A stretch of 64,000 nucleotides of DNA, taken from positions 124,001-188,000 of the forward strand of contig NZ_JAJERB010000002.1 in assembly GCF_020685205.1 (NCBI RefSeq). Direction: 5' to 3'. The position numbers and the translations under genes are program-made. Below, in pieces: positions 42,717-49,854 of this stretch; within the stretch, counting starts at the first letter, position 1, and each line of letters starts with the position of its first letter. This DNA is from Hymenobacter translucens (lineage in GTDB: Bacteria; Bacteroidota; Bacteroidia; Cytophagales; Hymenobacteraceae). Under the pieces are notes generated by a model, which searched no databases, had not been told where the DNA came from, and saw only the letters and a program-made list of their open reading frames with translations.

Positions 42717-42965
42717 ATGTGGACCGAACAAAACAATGCGCTGTGCCGCACCTTCCGCTTTCCCGACTTTAAGGTGGCCTTTGCCTTCATGACCGATGTG
42801 GCCGCCGAAGCTGAGCGCGCCGACCACCACCCGTGGTGGGCCAATGAGTACAATACCGTGGAGTTCCGGCTGCGCACCCACGATGCGGGCAACACCGTGA
42901 GCAAGCGGGACCACCGGCTGGCGGAGGCTATCGACGCGCTGGCCGCCCGGCACGGGGCGCAGTAG
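42717..42965 (+). CDS. 4a-hydroxytetrahydrobiopterin dehydratase (PCD/DCoH)
   Basis: 82 aa, a little short for the family (about 95). The diagnostic segment ERADHHPWWANEYNTVEFRLRTH contains the His-His pair and the Asn-Val strand of the active site. DAGNTVSKRDHRLAEAIDAL forms the C-terminal helix. The enzyme recycles oxidised pterin cofactor. No aromatic amino acid hydroxylase is in the window. Cytoplasmic. Confidence 0.9.
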   Translation: MWTEQNNALCRTFRFPDFKVAFAFMTDVAAEAERADHHPWWANEYNTVEFRLRTHDAGNTVSKRDHRLAEAIDALAARHGAQ

Positions 42966-42997
42966 CTCGGCCGTCAGGCGCTTCGGCCCCGCTGCCC

Positions 42998-43005
42998 TAC
43001 CTTTG
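42998..43005 (+). promoter_or_regulatory. -7 box of rsmI
   Basis: TACCTTTG, an exact TAnnTTTG match, ends four bases before the rsmI ATG at 43010. Predicted transcription starts at or next to the start codon, so the mRNA is leaderless or nearly so. Confidence 0.55.
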
Positions 43006-43009
43006 CCCT

Positions 43010-43699
43010 ATGGCTGAAACCGCTACCGTCCTGTACATCGTGCCCACGCCCATCGGCAACCTCGAAGACATCACGCTCCGGGCCATCCGGGTGCTGGGCG
43101 AGGTGGACGTGGTACTGGCCGAGGACACCCGCACCAGCGGCCGGCTGCTGCAGCACCTGGGCATCAAAAAGCCCATGCTCAGCTACCACCTGCACAACGA
43201 GCACCAGACCGTGGCCCGCGTCCTCGACCGGCTCGAGAAAGGCGAGAAGATGGCGCTGGTGTCGGACGCTGGCACGCCCGGAATCTCCGACCCCGGCTTT
43301 CTGCTGGTGCGCGAGTGCCTGGCCAAGGGGCTGGCGGTGGAATGCCTGCCCGGCGCCACGGCTTTTGTGCCGGCTTTGCTTAAGTCGGGGTTTGGGGCCG
43401 AGCGGTTTACGTTCGAAGGCTTTCTGCCGGTGAAAAAGGGCCGGCAGACCCGCCTGCGGGAACTGGCGCCCGAGACCCGGACGTTGATTTTCTACGAGTC
43501 GCCGCACCGGATTGTGAAAACGCTGGAGCAGCTGGCCGAAACCTTCGGCCCCGACCGTCCGGCCTCGGTAAGCCGGGAGCTGACCAAACTATTTGAGGAA
43601 ACCGTGAATGGCACGCTGGCGGAGCTGGCGGCCAACTTCGCGGCCCGTACGTCTATAAAAGGAGAAATCGTTGTCGTTGTTCAAGGAAATCGGGAATAA
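43010..43699 (+). CDS. rsmI: 16S rRNA (cytidine-1402 2'-O) methyltransferase
   Basis: 229 aa. The tetrapyrrole-methylase fold has the RsmI blocks VPTPIGNLEDITLRAI, EDTRTSGRLLQHLGI, SDAGTPGISDPGF, LPGATAFVPAL, GFLPVKKG and IFYESPHRI. It methylates the ribose of C1402 in 16S rRNA. Its 3' end overlaps the lnt start by 29 bases, so translation of the two is probably coupled. Confidence 0.96.
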   Translation: MAETATVLYIVPTPIGNLEDITLRAIRVLGEVDVVLAEDTRTSGRLLQHLGIKKPMLSYHLHNEHQTVARVLDRLEKGEKMALVSDAGTPGISDPGFLLVRECLAKGLAVECLPGATAFVPALLKSGFGAERFTFEGFLPVKKGRQTRLRELAPETRTLIFYESPHRIVKTLEQLAETFGPDRPASVSRELTKLFEETVNGTLAELAANFAARTSIKGEIVVVVQGNRE

Positions 43700-45344
43700 G
43701 CCCGGGCTGCTGGCGCTGCTCACGGCCGGGCTGTTGTGGCTGGGCTGGCCGGTGCACCCGGCTCCGCTGGCATTGCTTTTATTGGTGGCCTGGGTGCCGT
43801 ACCTGCGCCTGGAGCAGGTGCTGACCCGGCGCGGCGCGAGCGGCTGGAAGGTGTTTCGCTACACCTACCTGGCCCTGGTGCTCTGGAACCTGTTCACCAC
43901 GTACTGGGTGAGCTACAGCACCCTGGGCGGGGGCATCGCAGCTGTGGTGCTCAACGCCCTGCTGATGTGCATTCCAACCATGGCGTTCTATCATACCAAG
44001 CGCCTGGCCGGCCCGTTGCTTGGTTACCTGTCCTTGCCGGTGTACTGGATTGCCTTCGAGCAACTCCACCTGCACTGGGACCTGACCTGGCCCTGGCTGA
44101 CGCTCGGCAACGGCTTTGCCCAGGCTACGTCGCTGATTCAGTGGTACGAGTACACCGGCTTCCTGGGCGGCTCGCTCTGGATCTGGGTGGTGAACATTCT
44201 CGTGTTCCGGACTTTGTGTGGTTTATCAGCAAATGACGCTTTGACGGCAGCTCCAACCCAATCAGCGAAGCTCCGCTGGCTGGCCCCGGTCCTGGCCGTG
44301 GCGCTGCCGATTCTGCTGTCGTATGGCATCGGCGCCGCGTACCAGGAAAAGGGCGCTGAGGCCGAAGTTCTGGTGGTACAGCCCAACGTCGACCCGTTCA
44401 AGGAGAAGTTTCCGAGCACCATCAACTTTATTCCCTACGACCAGCAGCTGACCCGGATGCTGACGCTGACCGAGCAGAACCTGACCCCGCAGACCCGGCT
44501 GGTGCTCTGGCCCGAGACGGCCCTGGAAGAATCGAACTGGGAAGCCACGTTCGAGAGTCTGCCCAAAACCCAGCGCCTGCGCCAGTTTCTGGGCGCCCAC
44601 CCCGGCGTCGAGCTGATAACCGGCATCACCAGCCTCGGCTCCTACCCCAGCCAGGAAACCGCCTCCCCCACGGCCCGCTACCGCGACGACCTGGGCTACT
44701 ACGACGTGTTCAATACTGCCGCCTACCTGCCCAGCGGCACCGGCGGCACGCAGTTCTACCACAAGTCGAGGCTGGTGCCGGGGGTGGAAAAGGTACCCGT
44801 ATCACTGGCTAAGCTGGTCAACAACATCGACCTGGGCGGCACCGTGGGCAGCTACGGCAGCCAGGAGCAGCGCACCGTGTTCCGCATGGCCGGTGCCGAC
44901 TCCGCCCTGCGCGTGGCCCCGGTTATCTGCTATGAGTCGGTGTACGCCGACTTCGTGGGCGAGTACGTTCGCAACGGCGCTACGCTTATCGGCATCATCA
45001 CCAACGACGGCTGGTGGAGCGACTCGCCCGGCTACCGCCAGCACCTGCAGTACGCTACCCTGCGCGCCATCGAGACCCGCCGCGACATTGCCCGCTCGGC
45101 CAACACCGGCATTTCGGGCTTTATCAACCAGAAAGGCGAGATTGTGCAGCGCACCGAGTGGTGGAAGATGGCCGTGAGCCGGGCTACGGTGCACCTCAAC
45201 ACCGAGCTGACGTTCTACGTCCGGTTCGGTGAGCTTATCGGCCGGGGCGCCCAGCTGGCGGCGGTGCTGTTGCTGCTTTTCGTGGTGGTTCAGGCCTTTA
45301 GCCAGCCCGCCGTTAGAACAGAGAACGTAGAGCCAATAGCCTAG
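43671..45344 (+). CDS. lnt: apolipoprotein N-acyltransferase
   Basis: 557 aa. About six to seven N-terminal membrane helices precede a CN-hydrolase domain, and one more helix ends the protein. The catalytic triad is visible: E282 in WPETALE, K365 in YHKSRLVPGVE and C420 in VICYESVY. Lnt adds the third acyl chain to lipoproteins on the outer face of the inner membrane. The start is a TTG at 43671, supported by AAGGAG (43659-43664) seven bases upstream, inside the rsmI coding sequence. Confidence 0.95.
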   Translation: MSLFKEIGNKPGLLALLTAGLLWLGWPVHPAPLALLLLVAWVPYLRLEQVLTRRGASGWKVFRYTYLALVLWNLFTTYWVSYSTLGGGIAAVVLNALLMCIPTMAFYHTKRLAGPLLGYLSLPVYWIAFEQLHLHWDLTWPWLTLGNGFAQATSLIQWYEYTGFLGGSLWIWVVNILVFRTLCGLSANDALTAAPTQSAKLRWLAPVLAVALPILLSYGIGAAYQEKGAEAEVLVVQPNVDPFKEKFPSTINFIPYDQQLTRMLTLTEQNLTPQTRLVLWPETALEESNWEATFESLPKTQRLRQFLGAHPGVELITGITSLGSYPSQETASPTARYRDDLGYYDVFNTAAYLPSGTGGTQFYHKSRLVPGVEKVPVSLAKLVNNIDLGGTVGSYGSQEQRTVFRMAGADSALRVAPVICYESVYADFVGEYVRNGATLIGIITNDGWWSDSPGYRQHLQYATLRAIETRRDIARSANTGISGFINQKGEIVQRTEWWKMAVSRATVHLNTELTFYVRFGELIGRGAQLAAVLLLLFVVVQAFSQPAVRTENVEPIA

Positions 45345-45401
45345 AGTCCACTTTCCGGGGCCTCGACGCCAGTCTCAGCTCTAATTCATAAGATCTAAAA
45401 A

Positions 45402-45617
45402 ATGAAGCACTGGACCGACTTGCTGGCGCCGCTGTTTTTCTACCTGATTGCCCTCTGGTTTTTCCGCTTCGGCCAGGGCCGCGACATAATGGGTAACCCG
45501 CGCCCGGGCGTTACCGATACCTGGCGCAATACCACCGGCCGTACCATCCGCCGGGTTGTCATCCTCTTCGCCGCCGCCTATACGGCCCTGCTGTTCCTGA
45601 ACCTGCGCTCCGCTTAG
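45402..45617 (+). CDS. small membrane protein, function unknown
   Basis: 71 aa with two membrane helices (WTDLLAPLFFYLIALWFF and VVILFAAAYTALLFLNL) joined by a polar loop with GNPRPG and a DTWRNTTGR turn. It lies 57 bases after lnt and before suhB on the same strand. No family is recognised. Confidence 0.7.
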   Translation: MKHWTDLLAPLFFYLIALWFFRFGQGRDIMGNPRPGVTDTWRNTTGRTIRRVVILFAAAYTALLFLNLRSA

Positions 45618-45718
45618 AACGGAGAAGCCAGCACCAAAAACGTAGAAACGTTCTGTCTGATTACAACGCGTAAACATCTAGGCTCTGAGCTCTCATGTCC
45701 GGGCTTTACCACTTATCC

Positions 45719-46534
45719 ATGACCGACCTTACCCAACTCAGCCTCGGCCTGGCCGACGTCTGCCGCCGCGCCGGCGGGTTTATCCGCCAGGAAGCCGCCT
45801 CCTTCGACCGCAGCAAAGTCGAGCACAAGGGCGTCCACGACCTGGTCTCCTACGTGGATCAGGAAACCGAGCGGCTTTTGGTTGCGGGCCTGCGCGAGCT
45901 GCTGCCCGGCGCCGGCTTTATCACCGAGGAAGGCACTACCGGCTCCGACAGTCAGGCCACGAGCACCGGCACCGAGTTCACCTGGATTATCGACCCGCTT
46001 GACGGCACCACCAACTTCGTGCACGGTCTGCCCTGCTACTGCGTGAGCGTGGGGTTGCTGCAGCAACAGGAATTGGTAGCTGGCGTGGTGTATGAAGTCT
46101 CGCGGGACGAGTGCTTCCGGGCCGTGCGCGGGGGTGGAGCGTTCTGCAACGAAAAGCCTATCCACGTCACCGACGTGCCCGAGCTCAACTCCTCCCTGAT
46201 TGCCACCGGCTTCCCCTACACCGACTTCGGGCTGATGGACGACTACTTGCGGGTGCTGGGCGCCTTTATGCAACGCTCCCACGGCGTGCGGCGCGTCGGC
46301 TCGGCCGCTGCCGACCTGGCCTGGGTGGCGGCGGGCCGCTTCGAGGGCTTCTTCGAGTTCAACCTGAACTCCTACGACGTAGCCGCCGGCATCCTGCTGG
46401 TGCGCGAAGCCGGAGGCCGCGTTACGCAGTTTCTGGAAGAGGGCGACCCGCTGTTCGGCCGGCAGATCTGCGCCAGCAACGGCCTCGTACACGAGCAGAT
46501 GCAGGCCACCATCCGGGAGTTCTGGCCGGTATAA
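45719..46534 (+). CDS. suhB: inositol monophosphatase family protein (SuhB-like)
   Basis: 271 aa from the ATG at 45719; an ATG at 45695 would add eight residues. Metal-binding motifs are FITEEG (first Glu), WIIDPLDGTTNFVHG (the D-P-L-D-G-T signature), VGSAAADL and SYDVAAGILLVREAGG. The substrate may be inositol phosphate or a related sugar phosphate; SuhB also binds RNA polymerase in Gammaproteobacteria, which is not implied here. Confidence 0.93.
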   Translation: MTDLTQLSLGLADVCRRAGGFIRQEAASFDRSKVEHKGVHDLVSYVDQETERLLVAGLRELLPGAGFITEEGTTGSDSQATSTGTEFTWIIDPLDGTTNFVHGLPCYCVSVGLLQQQELVAGVVYEVSRDECFRAVRGGGAFCNEKPIHVTDVPELNSSLIATGFPYTDFGLMDDYLRVLGAFMQRSHGVRRVGSAAADLAWVAAGRFEGFFEFNLNSYDVAAGILLVREAGGRVTQFLEEGDPLFGRQICASNGLVHEQMQATIREFWPV

Positions 46535-46578
46535 GTCTGGCCGGACCGGCTAACGGTCAAACTTTTCCGCACCGGCCG

Positions 46579-46586
46579 TAGTTTTG
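46579..46586 (+). promoter_or_regulatory. -7 box of the Cys-rich membrane gene
   Basis: TAGTTTTG matches TAnnTTTG and ends eight bases before the ATG at 46595, again implying a near-leaderless transcript. Confidence 0.5.
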
Positions 46587-46594
46587 TAGCCGCT

Positions 46595-46789
46595 ATGATC
46601 TTCCAATACGCCCTCATTGCCCTGCTTTTTCTGGGAGCCACGTTCTATGTCGGCCGGATCTTCTGGCGGGCCTTTTTCGTGAAAACGGCCACCGGCTGCG
46701 CCAAGGGCTGCGGCGGGGCCTGCTCTACCATCGATGTGGACCGGCTGCAGCGCACGATTGAGCTGGCTGCCACCCGTAACCCGGGCTAA
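46595..46789 (+). CDS. FeoB-associated Cys-rich membrane-type small protein
   Basis: 64 aa. One membrane helix (YALIALLFLGATFYVGRIFW) is followed by a cluster C35-x3-C39-x3-C43 (GCAKGCGGACSTI). The layout is that of the FeoB-associated Cys-rich membrane family, thought to help ferrous iron uptake. No feoAB genes are in this window. It is preceded by a TAGTTTTG box, so it may have its own promoter. Confidence 0.75.
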   Translation: MIFQYALIALLFLGATFYVGRIFWRAFFVKTATGCAKGCGGACSTIDVDRLQRTIELAATRNPG

Positions 46790-46855
46790 GTTGTCCGTTG
46801 TTCGTTGTCAGTTTTGTTCTGGCGGCTAACGACGGACAACGAACAACGGACAACT
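46789..46855. repeat. 21-bp perfect inverted repeat
   Basis: AGTTGTCCGTTGTTCGTTGTC (arm 46789-46809) and its exact complement 46835-46855, spacer 25 bases. The arm begins on the last base of the preceding gene's stop codon. No T run follows, so it is more likely a dispersed intergenic palindrome than a terminator. A related GTTGTTCGTTGTTGG string lies near 38508. Confidence 0.8.
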
Positions 46856-46876
46856 ATATTCCGGCAACCTGCCCCC

Positions 46877-46914
46877 GCCCCCGTTCCGTATAGCCGGGAC
46901 GGGGGCTTTTTTTT
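46877..46914 (+). terminator. terminator before the 46964 gene
   Basis: An 11-bp GC-rich stem (46877-46887 with 46896-46906, one G-U) is followed by eight T. It ends the preceding plus-strand genes. Confidence 0.88.
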
Positions 46915-46963
46915 AAGCTCTCTTTAATCTGCCCTTCCTTTCCAACCCAACGACATCCCGACG

Positions 46964-47305
46964 ATGCAAGACAAAGAAGAAGAACGCTCCATGGTGAACG
47001 TGGAGAACAAGCTTTCGAAGGATGGCTTCACCCAGGACTTCAAGGTCGAAGGCGGCCGCCTTCACACCTTCGTGGCCGACTCCCCCAAAACCTACGGACC
47101 CGAGGAAGTCACCATCGTGGACTTCTACCGCTTCGAGGGCGAGAGTGACCCCGATGACATGTCGATTCTCTACGCCATCCAGTGCGCCGACGGCGTGAAA
47201 GGCACGCTTTCCAACGCCTTTGGCGTGTACGCCGACGACCAGGTGGAAGCCTTTCTGCGGCAGGTAGAAGATCTGGGTAAAAACCTGATGAAGGGCCACA
47301 AGTAA
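46964..47305 (+). CDS. small protein of the family often mis-named phosphoribosylpyrophosphate synthetase-like
   Basis: 113 aa from the ATG at 46964; an ATG at 46991 is also possible. The segments LSKDGFTQDFKVEGGRL, VDFYRFEGESDPDDMSILYAI and GVKGTLSNAFGVYADD belong to a small Bacteroidota family (about 100 aa) sometimes labelled phosphoribosylpyrophosphate synthetase in databases. It lacks the PRPP-binding and kinase motifs of that enzyme, so its function is unknown. Confidence 0.75.
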   Translation: MQDKEEERSMVNVENKLSKDGFTQDFKVEGGRLHTFVADSPKTYGPEEVTIVDFYRFEGESDPDDMSILYAIQCADGVKGTLSNAFGVYADDQVEAFLRQVEDLGKNLMKGHK

Positions 47306-47320
47306 TGCACTTCCCAGCCT

Positions 47321-47354
47321 AAGCGCGCCGCGGCAGCACCGGGGCGCGCTTTTT
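47321..47354 (+). terminator. terminator after the 46964 gene
   Basis: A 9-bp stem (AAGCGCGCC 47321-47329 with 47343-47351) followed by T. It lies 16 bases after the stop at 47305 and before the GTG start at 47381. Confidence 0.82.
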
Positions 47355-47380
47355 CATTTTCACCTTTCCCTTTCCGAACC

Positions 47381-48676
47381 GTGAAAACGCCCCTGCCCAC
47401 CCACCCGCTGCGCACCGCCGCCGACCTCGACCCGCTCATGGCCGCCATCGGCGACGCCCGCATAGTGCTGCTTGGCGAAGCCTCCCACGGCACCTCGGAG
47501 TACTATACCTGGCGGTCGGCCATTTCCCGGCGACTGATTCAGGAAAAGGGCTTCCAGTTTATTGCCGTGGAAGGCGACTGGCCCGACTGCTTCGAGGTAA
47601 ACACCGCCATCAAGCAGCCTGAAGTCACGTACGGCACCGCCGCCCGGCTGCTGCAAACGTTTAACCGCTGGCCCACCTGGATGTGGAACAACTGGGAGGT
47701 AGCTGCCCTCGTGGACTGGCTGCACCAGCACAACCGCCAGGTGCCCCTGGGTCAGCGCGTGGGCTTTTACGGGCTGGATGTGTACAGCCTGTGGGAGTCG
47801 CTGCAGGAGATTATGCACTACGTGGAGCGCCAGGGCGACGGCGCCGCTACTGCGGCCCACCGGGCCTTTCGCTGCTTCGAGCCGTTCAGCGACGACCCCC
47901 AGGAATACGCCCAACACGTCGCCTTCGTGTCGCAGGACTGCGAGGATGAGGTGACGGCCATGCTCCAGGAGCTGCGCCGCCACCCGCCGGTGCTGGCTCC
48001 GGCGCTGGGCCTGGAGCGTGAAATGGCTTTTGCCGCCGAGCAGAACGCCCTGGTGGCGGTAAATGCCGAGCGGTACTACCGCGCCATGATTCAGGGCGGC
48101 TCCAGCTCCTGGAACGTGCGCGACCACCACATGATGGAAACCCTGACCCGCCTGCTCGACCTGCATGGGCCCGACAGCAAGGCCATCATCTGGGAGCATA
48201 ACACCCACGTCGGCGACGCCCGCTTCACGGATATGGCCCGGGAGCGGATGGTAAACGTGGGGCAGCTGGCCCGCGAAGCCTACGGTGCCGAGCGGGTCTT
48301 TATTGCCGGGTTCGGGTCTTACCAGGGCTCTGTTATTGCCGGCAAGTCCTGGGGCGCCCCCATGGAACCCATGACGGTGCCCGAGGCCCGGCGCGGCTCC
48401 TGGGAAAACCTGCTGCACGAGCAGCTGAAAGGCGAAAATGCCCTCCTACTTAGCGCCGAGTTTCGGCGGCACCCGGCGGTATCCGACGTGCTGGGCCACC
48501 GGGCTATCGGCGTCGTGTACCGCCCCCAGTTCGAGCAGTTCGGCAACTACGTGCCCTCGATGATGGCAGAGCGGTACGACGCGTTCCTGTTCATCGACCA
48601 GACCAAGGCCCTGCATCCTCTCCCCGTCCGCCCCGACGAGCACGTTCCCCCGGACATGTATCCGTGGAATGAGTGA
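47381..48676 (+). CDS. erythromycin esterase family protein
   Basis: 431 aa from a GTG at 47381. The family hallmarks are RIVLLGEASHGTSEYYTWRSAISRRLI (catalytic Glu and His), FIAVEGDWPDCFEVN and IIWEHNTHVGDAR with its metal-binding Glu and His. Members such as EreA/EreB open the macrolide ring, but most chromosomal homologues have unknown hydrolase roles and often lie beside phosphoribosyltransferase genes. None is seen here. Do not read as a resistance gene. Confidence 0.92.
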   Translation: MKTPLPTHPLRTAADLDPLMAAIGDARIVLLGEASHGTSEYYTWRSAISRRLIQEKGFQFIAVEGDWPDCFEVNTAIKQPEVTYGTAARLLQTFNRWPTWMWNNWEVAALVDWLHQHNRQVPLGQRVGFYGLDVYSLWESLQEIMHYVERQGDGAATAAHRAFRCFEPFSDDPQEYAQHVAFVSQDCEDEVTAMLQELRRHPPVLAPALGLEREMAFAAEQNALVAVNAERYYRAMIQGGSSSWNVRDHHMMETLTRLLDLHGPDSKAIIWEHNTHVGDARFTDMARERMVNVGQLAREAYGAERVFIAGFGSYQGSVIAGKSWGAPMEPMTVPEARRGSWENLLHEQLKGENALLLSAEFRRHPAVSDVLGHRAIGVVYRPQFEQFGNYVPSMMAERYDAFLFIDQTKALHPLPVRPDEHVPPDMYPWNE

Positions 48677-48725
48677 TTTGGTGATATTCCGGATCCGCGC
48701 CGTAGGCTAAATCACCTGGTTACCG

Positions 48726-49748
48726 TTACCCCCACACCTTGGTGCCTTCGGTACAGTTGCGGCACATTTCGATCTGGTCCCGGCCCTTGAGCAGGGAGGC
48801 GCGGAAGCCGCGGTACTTGGGGCCGTGCCAGAGCTGGCGGAAGGTCTCGGTTTTCAAGTCACCCTGCCGGTACTCGGCGTCTTTGTCAAAGCAGCAGGGC
48901 ACTACGAGGCCATCCCAGGTGATAACGCAGCTGTGCCACATCTTCCAGCAGTGGTTGACGAGCTTGTTCTTGATGCTCCAGCTGCCATCCTTGTTGTTCT
49001 CGTAGCGGGAGTAGTAGTCGATGGTCGGAATAAGCGGGGAGCCTTGCTGGTAGTCGTAGATCTGGGCGGTCTTAAACCACACGTCGTCGACGCCCATTTC
49101 CTTGGCCATGCGGCGGGCGTCGTCCATCTGATGCTCGTTGGGGCGCACCACCAGAAACTGAAATACAACCCGTGGCGTGCTGGATTTCAGCTCCTTGCGC
49201 CACTTGATGATGTTACGGGTGCCTTCGAGCACCTTGTCGAGCTTGCCGCCCACCCGGTATTGCTGGTACACCTCCTGGGTGGTGCCGTCGAGGGAGATAA
49301 TCAGTCGGTCCAGCCCCGACTCGACCGTGCGGCGCGCGTTCTGGTCGTTGAGGTAGTGGGCGTTGGTGCTGGTGGCCGTGTAGATGCCCTTGTCGGCGGC
49401 GTACTTTACCAGGTCCAGAAAGCGCGGGTGCAAGTACGGCTCCCCCTGGAAGTAGAAAATCAGATACCAGAGCCGCTTGCTGACCTCGTCAATCGTCTTT
49501 TTGAACAGCTCATCGGGCAGCATCCCCGTAGGCCGCGTAAAGGAGCGCAGGCCGCTGGGGCACTCGGGGCAGCGCAGGTTGCAGCTGGTCGTTGGCTCAA
49601 ACGACAAGGCCAGGGGCAGGCCCCAGTGCCGGGGCTTGCCGGTAAGCTTGCTCAGCGCGTAGCTGCCCACTACCTGGGCCGTATTCAGCGCCCGGGTCGG
49701 GGTGAGCTTGCTCAGAAAGTTAAGTCCGTCGGTAAGGGTAGAAGCCAT
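48726..49748 (-). CDS. radical SAM/SPASM domain protein
   Basis: 340 aa from the ATG at 49748. The radical SAM cluster motif CNLRCPEC lies near residue 60 (C-x3-C-x2-C) after an amphipathic N-terminal stretch. A GEPYLHP turn and the barrel follow. The C-terminal SPASM region has CWKMWHSCVITWDGLVVPCCFD and MCRNCTEGT, enough Cys for auxiliary Fe-S clusters. SPASM enzymes often modify peptides or other small targets; no precursor peptide gene is seen beside it. Substrate unknown. Confidence 0.92.
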   Translation of the reverse strand: MASTLTDGLNFLSKLTPTRALNTAQVVGSYALSKLTGKPRHWGLPLALSFEPTTSCNLRCPECPSGLRSFTRPTGMLPDELFKKTIDEVSKRLWYLIFYFQGEPYLHPRFLDLVKYAADKGIYTATSTNAHYLNDQNARRTVESGLDRLIISLDGTTQEVYQQYRVGGKLDKVLEGTRNIIKWRKELKSSTPRVVFQFLVVRPNEHQMDDARRMAKEMGVDDVWFKTAQIYDYQQGSPLIPTIDYYSRYENNKDGSWSIKNKLVNHCWKMWHSCVITWDGLVVPCCFDKDAEYRQGDLKTETFRQLWHGPKYRGFRASLLKGRDQIEMCRNCTEGTKVWG

Positions 49749-49798
49749 GCGGGGCAAAGGTCGGCAGAATAGAACTGAAAACGCAGCCCCTGTAAAGC

Positions 49799-49836
49799 AG
49801 CAGCGCCCCCCGAAGGTTTCGGAAGGCGCTGCTTTT
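49799..49836 (-). terminator. terminator after the TlpA-like gene
   Basis: A 9-bp stem (AGCAGCGCC 49799-49807 with 49825-49833) lies 20 bases downstream of the minus-strand stop at 49855, with a modest A/T flank on each side. Confidence 0.7.
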
Positions 49837-49854
49837 CACTTGGAAAGTCTTTCG

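Noticed and set aside
47381..48676. Macrolide resistance gene.
   Set aside because: The erythromycin-esterase family is mostly chromosomal with other roles, and there is no mobile context.
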